Positions 1 through 10,830 of a stretch of DNA of 64,000 nt are shown one piece after another (the first letter of the stretch is position 1; every line of letters starts with the position of its first letter). Both the position numbers and the translations under genes were made by a program. Source of the DNA: Prorocentrum cordatum (lineage: Eukaryota; Sar; Dinophyceae; Prorocentrales; Prorocentraceae); NCBI GenBank assembly GCA_963575745.1, contig CAUYUJ010016359.1, forward strand, positions 218,396-282,395, in the 5' to 3' direction. The notes below the pieces were generated by a model. The model did no database searches. It was not told where the DNA came from and saw only the letters and a program-made list of their open reading frames with translations.

Positions 1-138
1 CCTACTCCCCCCTCAGGCCGGCAGATAGCGGGCGCATCCGGGTGGTCCCATCCTAACTTGTAAAAAACAATACAAAATCAACATGTTTCTTATTTTTTCC
101 TCTCGACATGGACGTCCTGTCGTCCACGGCGATAATCC

Positions 139-523
139 ATTGCAAAAAATACCACAAAGAGCACACGCGCGCGTTCATGTCAGAATCCTACCGAACACCG
201 TGTGTTTGCAAGCATTTCAACATAAAAACATCAAAAACCAAATGCTTTTTCCACACAAAAATGTACAAATTTCCCGCCCGGGCTCTCTTGCTGAAATCAT
301 CGGAAAACCATGGGAATCTTAAGAATTCTGTCAAATCCAGCGATTTCACGTTATCGCGCGGTGCACTCGCGATGCTCTGTCATGCACCCAGGCCGCGAAT
401 CTTCTGCACAAGATACCACAAAGAGCACACTCGCGCGTTCATGTCAGAATCCTACCGAACACCGTGTTTTTGCAAGCATTTCAACATACAAACATCAAAA
501 ACCTAATGCTTTTTCGCAAAAAT
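139..523 (+). repeat. Direct repeat pair of about 115 bp
   Basis: Two copies (about 139-262 and 408-523) begin with ACCACAAAGAGCACAC and run through TTCATGTCAGAATCCTACCG to AATGCTTTTT. They differ by scattered substitutions and small indels. The ORFs that cross them are products of the repeat. Nothing else was recognised between 1 and 540. Confidence 0.85.
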
Positions 524-799
524 GCTTTGGGGTGTCCTGTCAGACCGTCGGGCTTCCTCCGGCCACCTCTGGCTTCCTGCGGTGTACCGGGCCATTCTCG
601 ACTCGTCTGGCAATGCGTGCGCGGCATTCAACACGCGCTCGCCAGTTCCCGTCGGCAACCGCCATCGCGGCCGCATCAGCTGTACCAAACCGGCTGGCCG
701 GTGTGACTTCGGCCCCCAGTTGTGCCAGCTTTGCTTCTTATGTTGTGGGAGGGCGGGTGGGACTGGGCATGCCATGCTTGACTCGCTCGAGCTGGCTAG

Positions 800-905
800 C
801 TTGACTCCTACTCCTACTCCTACTCCTACTCCTCCTCCTCCCCCTCCCCCTCCTCCTCCTCCTCCTCCTCCCCCCCTCCTCCTCCTCCTCCTCCTCCTCC
901 TCCTC
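800..905. repeat. (ACTCCT)n / (CCT)n microsatellite
   Basis: Hexamer ACTCCT units pass into pure CCT/CCC repeats. ORFs across it on either strand are low-complexity Pro, Gly, Glu or Arg runs and are not treated as genes. Confidence 0.95.
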
Positions 906-1138
906 CACGCCCGACACGACCACCACGAGTACGGGAGACGGCCGCTGAGACAGAGCGGCCTCGTTGCTGTCGATCTCCATTTCCTCGACCGTTGGGGCGG
1001 CTCCTTTCGGCGTCTACCTGCTCGGGGCCGAGACGAATCATCAGCGCCAGCGTACACGGGAGACCGAAGCTTGTGGCAGCGCCGAAGATGGTCATATAGA
1101 AGTTCTCGGCTCGAAAAGGCTTCTGTGTTTGAGCAACA

Positions 1139-1606
1139 CTAGGAAGTGTTATAACCTCCGAAAACAGCCGCCGCAGTCAACGCCGAGAACTGGAAAACAA
1201 GATCCGAGTGTTCCTCCACCGCGTAGGCATATGGCGTAGTACGAGCCAGGCAGCGCCCGCGCAAAACCGACGATACCACGTGCTCCTGGGCGATACGGCG
1301 CGTACGGAAGGACTGACGGCAATAGACGCATTGGTTGGTCACCGTGAATGTGTGGAGGTGCGATCTGCAAGTATGTCCTCCTGCAGCTGGGAAACGCAGG
1401 TGTGCAAGCAACGCCCTCCCAGTGGTGAAGGTCCTCCGGCGCGGGACCCCCGCGGAGTCCGTGAGCTCACAGACCCAAGACGCCTCTGGTGGATCTGGGA
1501 CTTCCAAGGCCTGAGGAGCGCCTGGAGATCCCTCTGCAGGTGGTCCCATGCAGCCCAGGAGGGTGGAGCAGTCGCAGCAGCACGGGCAGCCGCCCGAATT
1601 GCCCAA
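1139..1606 (-). pseudogene. LINE C-terminal zinc-finger-like segment
   Basis: The 155-residue minus-strand frame contains a Cys-x2-Cys pair (NQCVYCRQSF) followed by an RTRRIAQEHVVSS stretch with His and a later Cys. This is the Cys-Cys-His arrangement at the C terminus of dinoflagellate LINE polyproteins, thought to contact nucleic acid. An upstream half-finger-like stretch (TTGRALLAHLRFP) resembles a preceding degenerate finger. The frame is open over its whole length, but it is cut off from the other LINE segments by frameshifts and repeats. Confidence 0.6.
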
Positions 1607-1685
1607 GGGTCGATCCTCAGGAAGCGGTCCCGAGTCTCAAAATCCATAACTGCAGACCCTGAAAGACATCGACGACGACCAGAAG

Positions 1686-1775
1686 GCGGAGGAGGAGGAG
1701 GAGGAGGAGGAGGGGAAGGGGAGGAGGAGGAGGCGGAGAGAAGGAGGAGGAGGCGGAGGAGGAGGAGGAGGAGAC
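1686..1775. repeat. (GGA)n microsatellite inside the LINE remnant
   Basis: Almost pure GGA/GGC triplets on the plus strand. It lies between the C-terminal finger and the post-RT segment of the minus-strand LINE, consistent with microsatellite expansion after the element died. Confidence 0.9.
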
Positions 1776-1973
1776 GGAAAAGGAAGCTTGAACGTCGATC
1801 CGAAACCTCACGTCCCCCTCGGAGCCCACGTGGACCTCCTCCTCCGCCCTCTCCGCCAACGTCACGTCATCGGCAGCGAGCCTCAGGGCGGACGGGTTCG
1901 CGCCGCGGGCGAGGGCGCCCGCGGACAGGAGGGCGGGTCCTGGGTCGACCGGGGAGTTGGCCGAATACAGCTC

Positions 1974-2340
1974 CTAGTTCTTGGGCGCGTCGATCTGGGT
2001 GTCGGGGCCATCGATGATGCATCCGAATCCCCGCCCAACCTGGAGCTCGATCCTGGAGGGAGCGTCGCCGACGCGTCGAAGCACAGCCTCGTCCGAGCAC
2101 GCCTTGTGCTTTATGACAGGTCGACCGTGCTCGTCTCGAACCGTATTCCCCTGCTCGTCTACCATCTCTTGCTTCCGGCACGCGTCGCCTCCAAGAATCT
2201 TACGAGCGAAGCCCACGAGCACCCCGTCCAGCCGATGCGCCTGCGCCTCAGGGAGCACCAGGGTAGACAGACCTGTGAGGAAGGCACCCAGGGCCACGGC
2301 CCTGAAGACTGCCCTCGCGAACTTCCAGACCCCCATTGTT
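1974..2340 (-). pseudogene. LINE post-RT (thumb-like) segment
   Basis: Inside the minus-strand frame 2609-1974, the peptide from about 2340 onward runs through VWKFARAVFRAVALGAF, then HRLDGVLVGFARKILGGDAC, then a GDAPSRIELQVGR block. I recognise this succession from dinoflagellate LINE ORF2 proteins, between the reverse transcriptase and the C-terminal finger. The frame ends at a stop at 1974. Related peptide (AVFGQLPG) continues in another frame, which supports decay by frameshift. The N-terminal part of the frame (2609-2340) is not recognisable. Confidence 0.6.
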
Positions 2341-3240
2341 CCAGGAACGGCCCATGGAGCAGTACCCGCGACGACAAAACAGAACACGACGACGAAGCGT
2401 TCCCTGGACCCCTCCGTTGACGGCAGCCTGAATCCCAGGGGCGATGTTGTCGAGCTGAACTTGGCCCTCCAAGGCCACCCGACCCCCGAAGATGTCGGCG
2501 GCGTGCTGGTGCGACCCTGGGCCCACGAACGAGGGAGAGACACCACTTTTGCCAGCGTCGTGTGCGTATCCGCTGCAATCCAGCTCCTGCCGCCACGAAC
2601 GATGTGCATACATTAGCGTGTGATATGCCTTCTTCGCCGGCGTGACACCATGCGTCTTGCTCGTGCCATCGGCGTAAATATATATTGCCAGATAAATCCA
2701 CTGGGCGCTGGACAAAAAGGTGTCCACGCCGTACAAATCGCCTCACTCGGTCACATCATCACACAGTCAGGGTCATCGAGAGGGACGTGAGGCACCATCG
2801 CCACAGATGCCCACTCCTCGTGCGTCTGAGGTCGGGTAGGCGCAGGCACTTCGTGCCACGTAGCTTGACGAAGGTTGTAGAGCCAACGCTGGATCGGCCC
2901 GCGAAATGTCTGGGCAAAACAGATGGCCGCGGGGCTGTCGCTCATTGTGCAGTGTCTGTTCGTCGTCGGCAGCCTCGATCGTGAAGGTACTCGTCTCTTG
3001 CCCCCAGTGAAAAGAAGGGTCGGTCATTGTATCGCATGGTGTTCGCAGCAGTCGTCCTCAACTCGTCGAACCTCGAGCAGAGCGGTGGACATGTCCTCAT
3101 TGGAGGTGATGGTCAAGACGCCTCGAGCACGCAGTCGGCCCGGAAGCGCCTCCTGGCAGATCAGCGCCGTCACTGTCGCGCTCCGCGCGCCAGGGAAGGG
3201 GGTCCAGCGCGGATCCGAGAGCTCTGCGCGGGCCTCCAAG

Positions 3241-4780
3241 TTTTTATGTTTGTGTCATTGTTTGTTCCCCGAGTGAAGGCGTTGAGCCGCACAGACAGAG
3301 CCCTCGGGTGACCACAGCGATTGCCCGAGCTTCCAAGATAGCCTTTCACACGGCGGTGGGCGGCCGACTTGGGCCCTCAAATGGAAGCCCACAGCTCGGC
3401 GACCGACACGGCTCTCAGGTCCGTGGTCGCGGCTCCGGCAGGTGTCGGTACGATGCAGCGACGGCGCTGAAACAACGACCACACTTCACGAGCGGCGACA
3501 TCATCATCCAGATCCGCGCCCTCGCGAACCAGACTCCAAAGCGCGATCCCGCGGATACGCGGTCGCACAGGTGCATTCCGCTCGGGGCATCCGCGACAGA
3601 AACGCCCCATATCGGCGGTGCCGCGGTCCGGGGGCCCGGCCCGCGAGGCCGCGGATACGGATAATATGTTTTTCGCTCACGAATTCGGGGCTCTGGAGGG
3701 GCTCTTGTGTTTCCAGCCGTTCCCGAAGGCTAGGTCGGGGAGCGTACAGTGGGCGGCTTGAATAAGGAACACTTCCTTTTCAAAAGGGGCTCGGTCGTTC
3801 CTTAGGCTTGCATGCGTTATTTACAGTTCCTTATGCGTTATGTGTTATTTATCGTTCCTCTATGCGTTATTCCTTGGGATAAAAAGGGGCTTCGTTCCTT
3901 ATTTATCGTTCCTTAGGTCAGGCCGATGACTGTATTCGTGGCCGAGGCTCGCCGTGGTCAGTCAGGCCTTTTCGCTCCGCAGTCAGCGTTCCCTGCGGTA
4001 GCACCACGGCTGCACGGCAGATTCGGGCAGCGCCGACGCGGCGGCGACCCCGACGCGGGCTCTCGAGGCTGAGCGCAGCAAGATGAAGCGATGCGTCTGT
4101 CAAAACGCCGCGCTCGTGCCGGGTTGAGCCACCCACGCGGCCTCAAGGAATCGGCGGCGCGCCCGGGCTTGCGCGAGGGGAGGCGGGTCTCCTCAGAGGC
4201 ACGGAGGGCCTCGGCCCTGCCGAGAAGTCTCCCGAGCCTCCCCCTTGAAGACGCAGGGAACTTCTCAGGAGGCGCGAGGGCCTCTGAGAAGCCCCCGCCG
4301 CCCGAGAAGGCCTGCTCCTCCTCCTCCTCCCCCCGTCGACGTCGCCGCCGACGAGAGCCCGCGCCGACGTCGCCACCGCGCGCGCACCTGCCAGGCACGA
4401 GGTCTCTCGCGGCTCCGGGCCAGCCCGCCAGGAGTCCGAAGGCGGGGCAGCCGTGGTGGTCCGGCGGGGCCTGCGAGAGCGTGTTGGAGCGCGCTGCGAG
4501 CGTGCTCCAGAACGCTCTTGGGGGAGGCCGCGGCGCCGACGTCGAGGGCCCCCGTCTTTGGAGTAGGGGTAATGGTTCTGGGCGGTGTGGGTCGGGGCAT
4601 CTTCATAAAAAACATAAAAAAAACTATCCCTAATGTTCTTGACCCTCCTCACGTAGGTCCCCTCCCAAAGGGTTAGGCGTCCTCGTATGGCTGATCGCGA
4701 TGCGTCCGCAAGAGCCACCAGACCTCAGAGATTCTGGAGTTATCGGGAGCCTTGAGACGGGGGTCAATGCAAACGGGGGT
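3241..4780. other. No gene recognised; GC-rich spacer with a short AT-richer repeat
   Basis: 3241-3780 may hold further unreadable LINE debris on the minus strand. At 3781-3918 an AT-richer block repeats AAAAGGGGCT...CGTTCCTTAGG twice with intervening ATGCGTTAT copies. 4000-4560 is Arg/Ser/Pro-rich in every frame and shows no exon-like composition. Confidence 0.5.
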
Positions 4781-4965
4781 CAGCCAGAGCCCCCGATCTT
4801 GCAGGATCCTGCAGGGCCAGGGTCGCATTGACCCGGGTTTGAGTGCAGGATCTTGCAGGATCTTGCAGGATCCTTCGCATTGACCCGGGTTTAGGCGCAG
4901 GATTTTGCAGGATTTGCAGGATTCTGCAAGGCCTGACTGACCCAGGTCTGGATTGATCCGGGTCA
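4764..4965. repeat. Degenerate tandem repeat of GCAGGATCTT and CATTGACCCGGGTTT
   Basis: The 10-mer GCAGGATCTT (or GCAGGATCCT) recurs in clusters. The clusters alternate with two exact copies of CATTGACCCGGGTTT and a diverged third, giving a higher-order unit of roughly 65-70 bp. Confidence 0.8.
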
Positions 4966-5384
4966 GAAGGTCTCCGAAGTGATCCCTGTCCGATGTTGTC
5001 CACGTCTTGTTCTCGTTTTTAAGTTGTCCGTTTGCGTTGCTTCACGGGTCCGCCCCCGCGCTGCGCAGGCTGCGGGGAGCATCGCTGGGGCGCGTGCGCC
5101 GCCCGTCTGCAGCCGTTCCGGCCCCCCGGGCCCGCGGCGGGAGGCGTGGCGAGCACGCCTGGCGCGAGGGATCCTCGATGTGTCCTCGTCCGATCGGGCC
5201 GAACGAAAGGGGGGGATTGGGAAATGGAGGGTTACGAAATCTGCTGCATGCAGCTGGTTTCGGCCCCGCCGCCGGGCCCATTCCTCGATACATGGGCGCC
5301 TCTGGCGCCGGGAGGCGCCGGGAAAATCAGCTACGTGAGCTGATTCTCAAACCCCCACTTTGCTATCCCCCCCTTTCGCCCGAC

Positions 5385-5650
5385 CTGAGATGTGTCCTCG
5401 TCCGAGTTTTCGAGGAGGGGATCGACTAGAGGACTGGTTTACCCCAGAATTGAGATTTACGTCGAATCTGCGAGAGACACGTAGAATGTCCGAGCACTCC
5501 TGGCGCGAGAGATCCTCGATGTGTCTTCGTCCGAGTTTTCGAGTAGGGGATCGACCAGAGAACTGATCTACCCCAGAACTGACTTTCACGTCGAATTCTG
5601 CGAGAGAAACGCAGAATGTCAACGTAGATCTACGGAAGAAGCTACGTCGA
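5385..5650. repeat. Tandem repeat of about 130 bp, two units
   Basis: Units starting GATGTGTCCTCGTCCGAGTT (about 5389) and GATGTGTCTTCGTCCGAGTT (about 5517) each continue through GGGGATCGAC, CTACCCCAGAA and CACGTCGAAT. A partial third start lies at about 5175. A related segment occurs at 53990-54118. Confidence 0.8.
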
Positions 5651-6600
5651 GATCAAGTCTAGGGTAAGTCAATTCCGTAGTTGACCCGCTGCACGAAGGT
5701 TGTCCTCGTCCTGGCCTCGTCTTGTGCGCGCGCGCGCTGCTCGCCGACTGCCCGCGCCGCTGCCCCCGCGCCCTGGGCTGGCCAGGACGTGTTCGGCCAG
5801 ACGCCCCTCTTCCGCGCCTGTGAGGCGCTGGGGACGCCCGGGGGGTGCGCGCGGCCGCGGTGGCCGGCCTCGTTCAGCGGCAAGCCGTGGGAGCCTTGTG
5901 TACAAGGACCGGCCACAACGCTGTTTGGCTCAGTTTGGGCGCTTGATTTGTTTTTCGTTTAATTGTTCGCTGTTGTTTCGCTTCGTTTTTCATTGTTGAC
6001 TGAAACGCCCCGTTTCGTCGTTCGTTCTCGTTTAGCGCTGCTTCGACTTAAGCGTTCGTTTTAGACGTTGGCCCTCGTTTCGTTGTTCGTTGTAAACGCC
6101 ATTTTGTTTTAATCATCGTTGTGGTCGACCCTCGCTTATATACTGTCGAGGCTGATTGGTGGGTCGTCCCTGCCACATGAAGCGTACCCTTGTGTCCTGT
6201 GTTTCGCGACCCATGCCTTCTGCATTCCTGTGGCAACGGGGCCCTCGGCAGGGTCTGGTGTCCTCTCGCGTGTCCTTTCCAATCAGCCTCGACTGTGCCC
6301 TCGCAATTCCGTTTCTGGAGTGCGCTAGCGTCGGCTAGCGTCGGGGGAAGCGCCGATTCAGCGTCGATGTAGCGCAGATGCGGCGTCGATTAGCGTCGAC
6401 CATCGTCGATTCGCAAGAGCTAAGGAGATGGTATGGGAGGCTCCCATGGGTTGCCACAGAAGCATCGTCTAGTCCGCCCCCCTATCACCAGCGGGCCCCG
6501 GTACCTGAGCCCCACCATCCCCCCCCAGGAGGGGACGGGCCTCTCGTAGCCGGGAGGGAGCAGCCTACATCCCCATTCAAGGGGGGCAGTTCGGCCAGTG
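5651..6600. other. No gene recognised; T-rich CGTTTCGTTGTTCG repeats and GCGTCGATT repeats
   Basis: About 5935-6115 repeats variants of CGTTTCGTTGTTCGTT with TAAACGCC. About 6325-6415 repeats GCGTCGATT/GCGTCGACC. No exon-like frame was seen on either strand. Confidence 0.5.
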
Positions 6601-6775
6601 GTCAGGAGAGAAAAAAACACACAGACACAATCAATCCTCGATCCCCCAGAAAATATAGGAAAATATGGGAAGTGGGGGGGAAGACAGAAACCCAGAAAAT
6701 ATGGGAAACTATGGGGAATATTTTTATTTGTGTGTATTTATTTGTGTGTCCTGGGGCCCCTTCAAGTGGGACCAT
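6600..6775. repeat. Dispersed repeat copy A (partner at 50985-51160)
   Basis: It contains ACACAGACAC, two CCCAGAAAATATGGGAA-like blocks and TTTGTGTGTCCTGGGGCCCC. The copy at 50985-51160 shows the same order (ACACAGACACCATCC, CCCAGAAAATGCGTGGG, TTTGTGTGCCCCTGGGCCCC). Both copies lie within about 200 bp of a MITE-like element, on opposite sides of it, which hints at a larger shared repeat. Confidence 0.75.
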
Positions 6776-6918
6776 CGCCAAGCTGGTTGGGATGCGGATC
6801 GGACAACCGATGCTCAGCTGGGGACGGGGACCGAAGCGACGGAGGTGCGTGTCGAGGGGGGCGACCTTCTGTCCAGTCCTTCGAAGCATTCGTTCGAGAG
6901 GCTTGCGCCTTTCTGGGC

Positions 6919-7108
6919 CTTCCAGATGGAGTCCGAGGAGATAGGGTCTAAGGATCGCGCTGCATCGCCGATGCTTCAGCGATGCGGCTCGATGTGGAGC
7001 CCCATTTCTCCACGCCGACGTCGCCAACGCATCCCCGACGCATCGGCGATACGTCGACGATTCGGTGCAATCCTCCGGCCCCATCCACTCGGACGCCATC
7101 CAGGAGAC
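6919..7108. mobile_element. MITE-like foldback element, copy 1
   Basis: The left end (AGATGGAGTCCGAGGAGATA) and the reverse complement of the right end (GGCGATACG...CCATCCAGGAG) pair imperfectly over about 60 bp around GCATCGCCGATGC motifs. It is homologous to copies at 43258-43447 and 50610-50800. No transposase is encoded. Copies 1 and 3 also share sequence just outside the arms, so no target-site duplication can be called. Confidence 0.7.
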
Positions 7109-7109
7109 C

Positions 7110-8165
7110 TCTAACCATCCCGTCGACTCTCACGAAGAGGAGATGCGCGGCTTCTGATCTCGTGCGTGCTATGTGCCGCGACCTGTCGTGCTCCGTGGGT
7201 GTGCGTGCTCCTGACCGGAGGCGACCTCCAGGTCCATGGAGCTCCCACCCCCCAATCAACGCGCGACGGCCAGCAAGGCCCCTCGGGGCTGGGGCAGCAA
7301 TGGCCAGTGCCATGGGCGCGCTTCACCACGGCCTTTTCTCCCAGGTCGCAGCCATGCTGGACGCGGGCCTCGAGCACCACGATTACGTCAGCGCGCAGTG
7401 GCACACGTGGGCTGCCACGCACGCCTCCTCCGCAGCCCCTCCCGCCGCGCGGCGGGGCCCACGTGACCCCAGCACACTCCCGCCCAACCAGCACAGCACG
7501 TTAATCCGCCCCCTGCCGCCAGCAGTTGTGCAGGCTGCCTCCCCCCCGCCGCCCCGGGCGCTGCCCCTTCGCGCTTAAGTCGGGATTGTCCCTCTGCAGG
7601 ACGAATATTTGAGAACATCCTACTTGGGCATGTTCTGACGCCGCGGCGGCGTGCCACAGACCGTTGGGGTCACCCTGCCCCCCCCCCCCCTGGGCTCAGA
7701 GAACTCGCGCTTAGGGCCCTCGCGATGCAGCGTTGTTTCGATTTCCGAGCATATGGAACAATGGATTTCCAAACCCCAATGCACGTCCAACGCCTTCCTA
7801 CTTCAATGGCGATGGCGTCTCGCCTTGCCCGCCCAATGCCCTGCAAGGGGGAAATAAGAGGAAGGGGGGGAAGGGGGGGCATATCATAATGAAAGGAAGG
7901 AGGTAGGGGCGAACAGAGCGAGAAGAGGAGGAGACGGGAGTAGGGAGGGAAGGATGCTCAGGCAGACGCTGCGCCAGCCATTTTGGCTGAGGGGGGGCGG
8001 CCCTGGCGCGCGCAGGGCGCTGCGGGAGGCGAGGAGGGAAGGGGGCAAGGTCGGGGAAGGGGGTGGGGATGAGACGGGGGGAGGCAGGAGGTAAGGAAGG
8101 GGCACGGGGCGGGTGGGCCAGCGGGGAGGCGGGGGAAGGGGGAGGCAGAGGAGCGGGGGAGGAGC
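7110..8165. other. No gene recognised; GC-rich spacer then G-rich purine tract
   Basis: 7110-7640 has open frames on both strands but only Arg/Pro/Ala-rich peptides. 7850-8165 is a G-rich polypurine stretch with a short pyrimidine-rich interruption near 7970-8000. Confidence 0.5.
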
Positions 8166-8169
8166 GGGG

Positions 8170-8362
8170 GACCAATACTAAGGATTCCATGTGTTTTGAA
8201 AAAAGGCCACTCGTGCATCCTTCAACGACCCGCCAACCAACACATGAGACATGATGTCTCATGTGCTGGTTGGCGCTGTCGTGCGGCGCCTGGATGGGCC
8301 ATCCAGGCGAATCCAAGGGTCTTGTATCTTAAATCGTTTCGCGAATCCTTAGTGTTGGTTGG
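8170..8362. mobile_element. MITE-like foldback element with nested hairpins
   Basis: The ends ACCAATACTAAGGATTC and (reverse complement) ACCAACACTAAGGATTC form terminal inverted repeats. The centre (8231-8275) is a near-perfect palindrome with 22-bp arms around ACATGAGACATGATGTCTCA. A second hairpin (CTGGATGGGCCATCCAG) lies at about 8289-8306. It has no coding capacity. Its family looks separate from the GCATCGGCGATG family. Confidence 0.75.
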
Positions 8363-8478
8363 TGTGGCTGTAGGTGGCCGCGCGGGCGCGGCCGCCATTG
8401 GAGCTGCTGTTTTTTTTTTGTCAGCGGCCGCTGCCAGGCGCGGTGCCCGTCCGTGCGCCGCGTCGCGCACCGCGTCGC

Positions 8479-8558
8479 GATCGTCGTTCGTAGTCGCCGA
8501 TCGTTCTCTCTGTCACAACGACACAGCGAGAACGATCGGCGACGACGAACGACGATCG
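8479..8558. repeat. Inverted repeat, 31-bp arms, 18-base loop
   Basis: The arms 8479-8509 and 8528-8558 start CGATCGTCGTTCG and are complementary apart from about one mismatch. The right arm runs straight into the GAC/GAT/CGA simple-sequence block, so the hairpin may have seeded or captured it. Confidence 0.85.
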
Positions 8559-8860
8559 ACGATGGAGGATCGACGACGAGCAACTACCGTCATGTGCGGA
8601 TCGACGATGGAGGATCGACGATGGACGATCGACGATGGACGATCGACGATGTCGAGCAACTATCGGCAACGACGATCGACGATGGAGGATCGACGACGAC
8701 GAGAAGACGATCGACGACGAACGACGGCATGCGACAACGAACGACGACGGTCGACGGCCGAGGGCGATTTACGACGACAGTCGACGACGATCGACGACGG
8801 GCACCTGACGTTGATCGAGGACGATGTGGTCGTCGATGGACGATCGAAGACGATCGACTA
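8559..8860. repeat. Degenerate GATCGACGATGGAG / GACGACGATCGA repeats
   Basis: Blocks of ATCGACGATGGACG and ATCGACGATGGAGG alternate with GACGACGATCGACG. The resulting RRSTMEDRRR-type ORF (within 8196-9149) is a repeat artefact. Confidence 0.9.
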
Positions 8861-10465
8861 TTCTCCCTCCCTGCCCCTTCCAGCTCGGCGCCGCTGCTCT
8901 GCGGGCCTCCCCCGACCCTTCCCTCTTCCTTCGCCCCGCGGCTGCGAGCCCTTTCGAGGCTCAGGGCTCAGGGGCCGCCGGCGGAGCCCTCGGCGGCGGC
9001 GCGCCTCGCGGGCCCCCCCCCCCGCGCGCGCCCCGCAGGGAAACGCGGCGGCCAACGTGGATGAGGAGGATGGGGGAAGGAGGAGTCTGAAGAGAAGGGG
9101 GGGGGGGGGGCAGGCTCCTGCCAGTGGACAAGGAGAGCGTAGGACGTAGGATTGATGTGGATGGAGGAGGTGGTGGAGTTGGACGTGGAGATGCCCTCTG
9201 CCCTCGCCCCTCTCCCACTGGAACTCTTCCACCTCCAACTCCACCTCCAATGCCGACCCCGCCTCCGCCTCCACCTTTGCCTCCGCGTTTCCACGCGGGG
9301 CGCCATGCAGATCGGTTGCCGCAAGAAGCCCATCTTTTTTCCGGATGCAGCGCCATGCAGCAGCCAAGGCGGGGCCGACGGGATGCGAAACGGCCCCCGC
9401 CCCCACCTGCGCGAAGATGGTCGCGCCTCGCGCGTCGCAGCCCAGGCTGGAGAGCTGCCTCTATCAGAGGTGGTCTTGCGGGGGCGCGAATAGATAGCAG
9501 CGGGTTGCGCGACTCTGGGTGGCCGACGAGCCGACCCGTATAATCCCAACGTCATTTCGCCTCCCTGCCCCATCGCCGACCTTCCGAAGGATGGGCGGCG
9601 ACGGGGGGGCGGGGGGGTGGCGGGGGGCGGGGGGGGGGAGAAGCGGGAAACAAGGAAAAAAGGGGCATCGTGAACGGGGGGCAAGTGCAGGAGGAGAGCC
9701 CACCCCTTTCGCGTCGGCCCAGGCTGCCCGACGACATGGTCGTGGTGCCAGTGTTCTTCAACCTCGTGCTGCCGCGCCACGTCGTGACCGCGTGGCGCGA
9801 GCGGGTGCGCGCCCAGCAGCGGCAGCAGCAGCAGCAGCAGCAACAGCAACAACGGCCCGCAGAGGAGCGCGGGGATAAGACGGGATACCTCCTCCTCCTG
9901 CACCTCTTCCTCTCCTCTCCCTGTTCCACCCTCTCTTCCTGGCTCCTCTTCCTGGTTTCTTCCTCGTCCACCCCTCTGCCCTCCCCCCTTCCCCGCCGTT
10001 CGTCTGTTCGTTCACTCGGCCCTTGTCCTCCCATTGCCGCCTCCTCCCTTCCCCCGCCCCCTTGCTGCCCCTTGCTCGTTTCTCGCCGTTCCCTTCCCTA
10101 AGCTGCATCGCGTTTCCTCGCCCAACCCTCTGCCCGCCCCGTTCGCCGCCCCTCGTCGCCATTTACCCTCCCTGCTCCCTCCCTTCCACTGCCGTCGCAT
10201 TTCGCCATTCCTCTTCCACCTTTCCATGTGTATTCCGCGTCCGCCCATCAGCTGTTCCCCCCTCTCATCGCCCCTCGCTCCGTGCCCCTCGATCTTCCCG
10301 CCGCCGCCGCCCTCCCCGGCCCAGCCCCCCCTCTCCTCTTCGATGGGGGGAGGGGGCGGGGCGGGAGTGCGGGGGTGCGTCGAGTGGCGCATTCGACGTA
10401 GCCGAGTGAATGCACTAGCAACGCCCTCAGAACTTCAGGTCGAGGTCGGCGGGGGCCCTGGGGGC
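8861..10465. other. No gene recognised; mixed low-complexity spacer with a CAG tract
   Basis: It contains poly-G runs (9098-9110, 9605-9640), a CAG/CAA tract at 9820-9855 and a C/T-rich stretch 9890-10350. A hydrophobic plus-strand peptide before the CAG tract (9730-9820, MVVVPVFFNLVLPRHVV) could be an isolated exon, but no partner exon was found. Confidence 0.45.
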
Positions 10466-10468
10466 ATC

Positions 10469-10538
10469 TGAGAATTCCATGTTCCGCGGCCCCGTGGACT
10501 CCATGGGCCATGGGGCTGTGAGATGCAGAATTCTCAGA
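10469..10538. repeat. Small foldback repeat (70 bp)
   Basis: TCTGAGAATTC at the left pairs with GAATTCTCAGA at the right. Internal CATGG/CCATGG palindromes extend the pairing. Confidence 0.7.
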
Positions 10539-10723
10539 CACCGTAACAAACGTGAGGATTGAACTGCACGCTGATTGGGCGTGCGAAACAAACGCGGCCG
10601 AGGACTGGGCCCAGGGGGGGGGGGGGCGCTGCGCCGCGTTGCATCCGAGCCCAGCAGGACCTCAGCGGCAACGCAGCACCGCGCACGCCAGATGATCTAC
10701 TTGGACACTTTCACCTGGGGGGG

Positions 10724-10830
10724 CAGCAGCAGCAGCAGCAGCAGCAGCAAGCGCAGGCAGCACCGCTGCAGCTTGCACAGCACGACGATGACAGCAGCAG
10801 CCGCAGCCGCAGCCGCAGCAGGCGCAGGGA
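10724..10830 (+). repeat. CAG/CAGCCG trinucleotide tracts, possibly coding
   Basis: Two tracts (10724-10750 and 10795-10825) encode poly-Gln or Ser/Ala depending on frame. They lie directly upstream of the first exon candidate of the methyltransferase-like gene. Confidence 0.85.

Larger units (their letters stand above)
1139..3240 (-). mobile_element. Decayed dinoflagellate-type LINE (non-LTR retrotransposon), minus strand
   Basis: Minus-strand peptides in several frames line up in the order expected of a dinoflagellate LINE ORF2. A stretch at about 2945-2751 reads like the region after the endonuclease. A helix-rich post-reverse-transcriptase segment lies at 2340-1974. A C-terminal zinc-finger-like segment lies at 1606-1139. 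Frame changes between the pieces, stops and a GGA microsatellite at 1686-1775 show that it is no longer intact. No catalytic reverse transcriptase motif was found, so the palm domain is probably lost or scrambled. Assignment rests on remembered family patterns, not on a search. Confidence 0.6.

Noticed and set aside
7974-7991. CCAGCCATTTTGGCTGAG resembles the dinoflagellate spliced leader (relic from a retroposed mRNA)
   Set aside because: Only 13 contiguous bases (AGCCATTTTGGCT) agree and the CAAG end is missing. The shared part is itself palindromic, so chance or hairpin origin is likely.
8196-9149. 317-codon plus-strand ORF
   Set aside because: It translates a degenerate GAC/GAT/CGA repeat (RRRSTMEDRRR-like) and has no protein-like segment.
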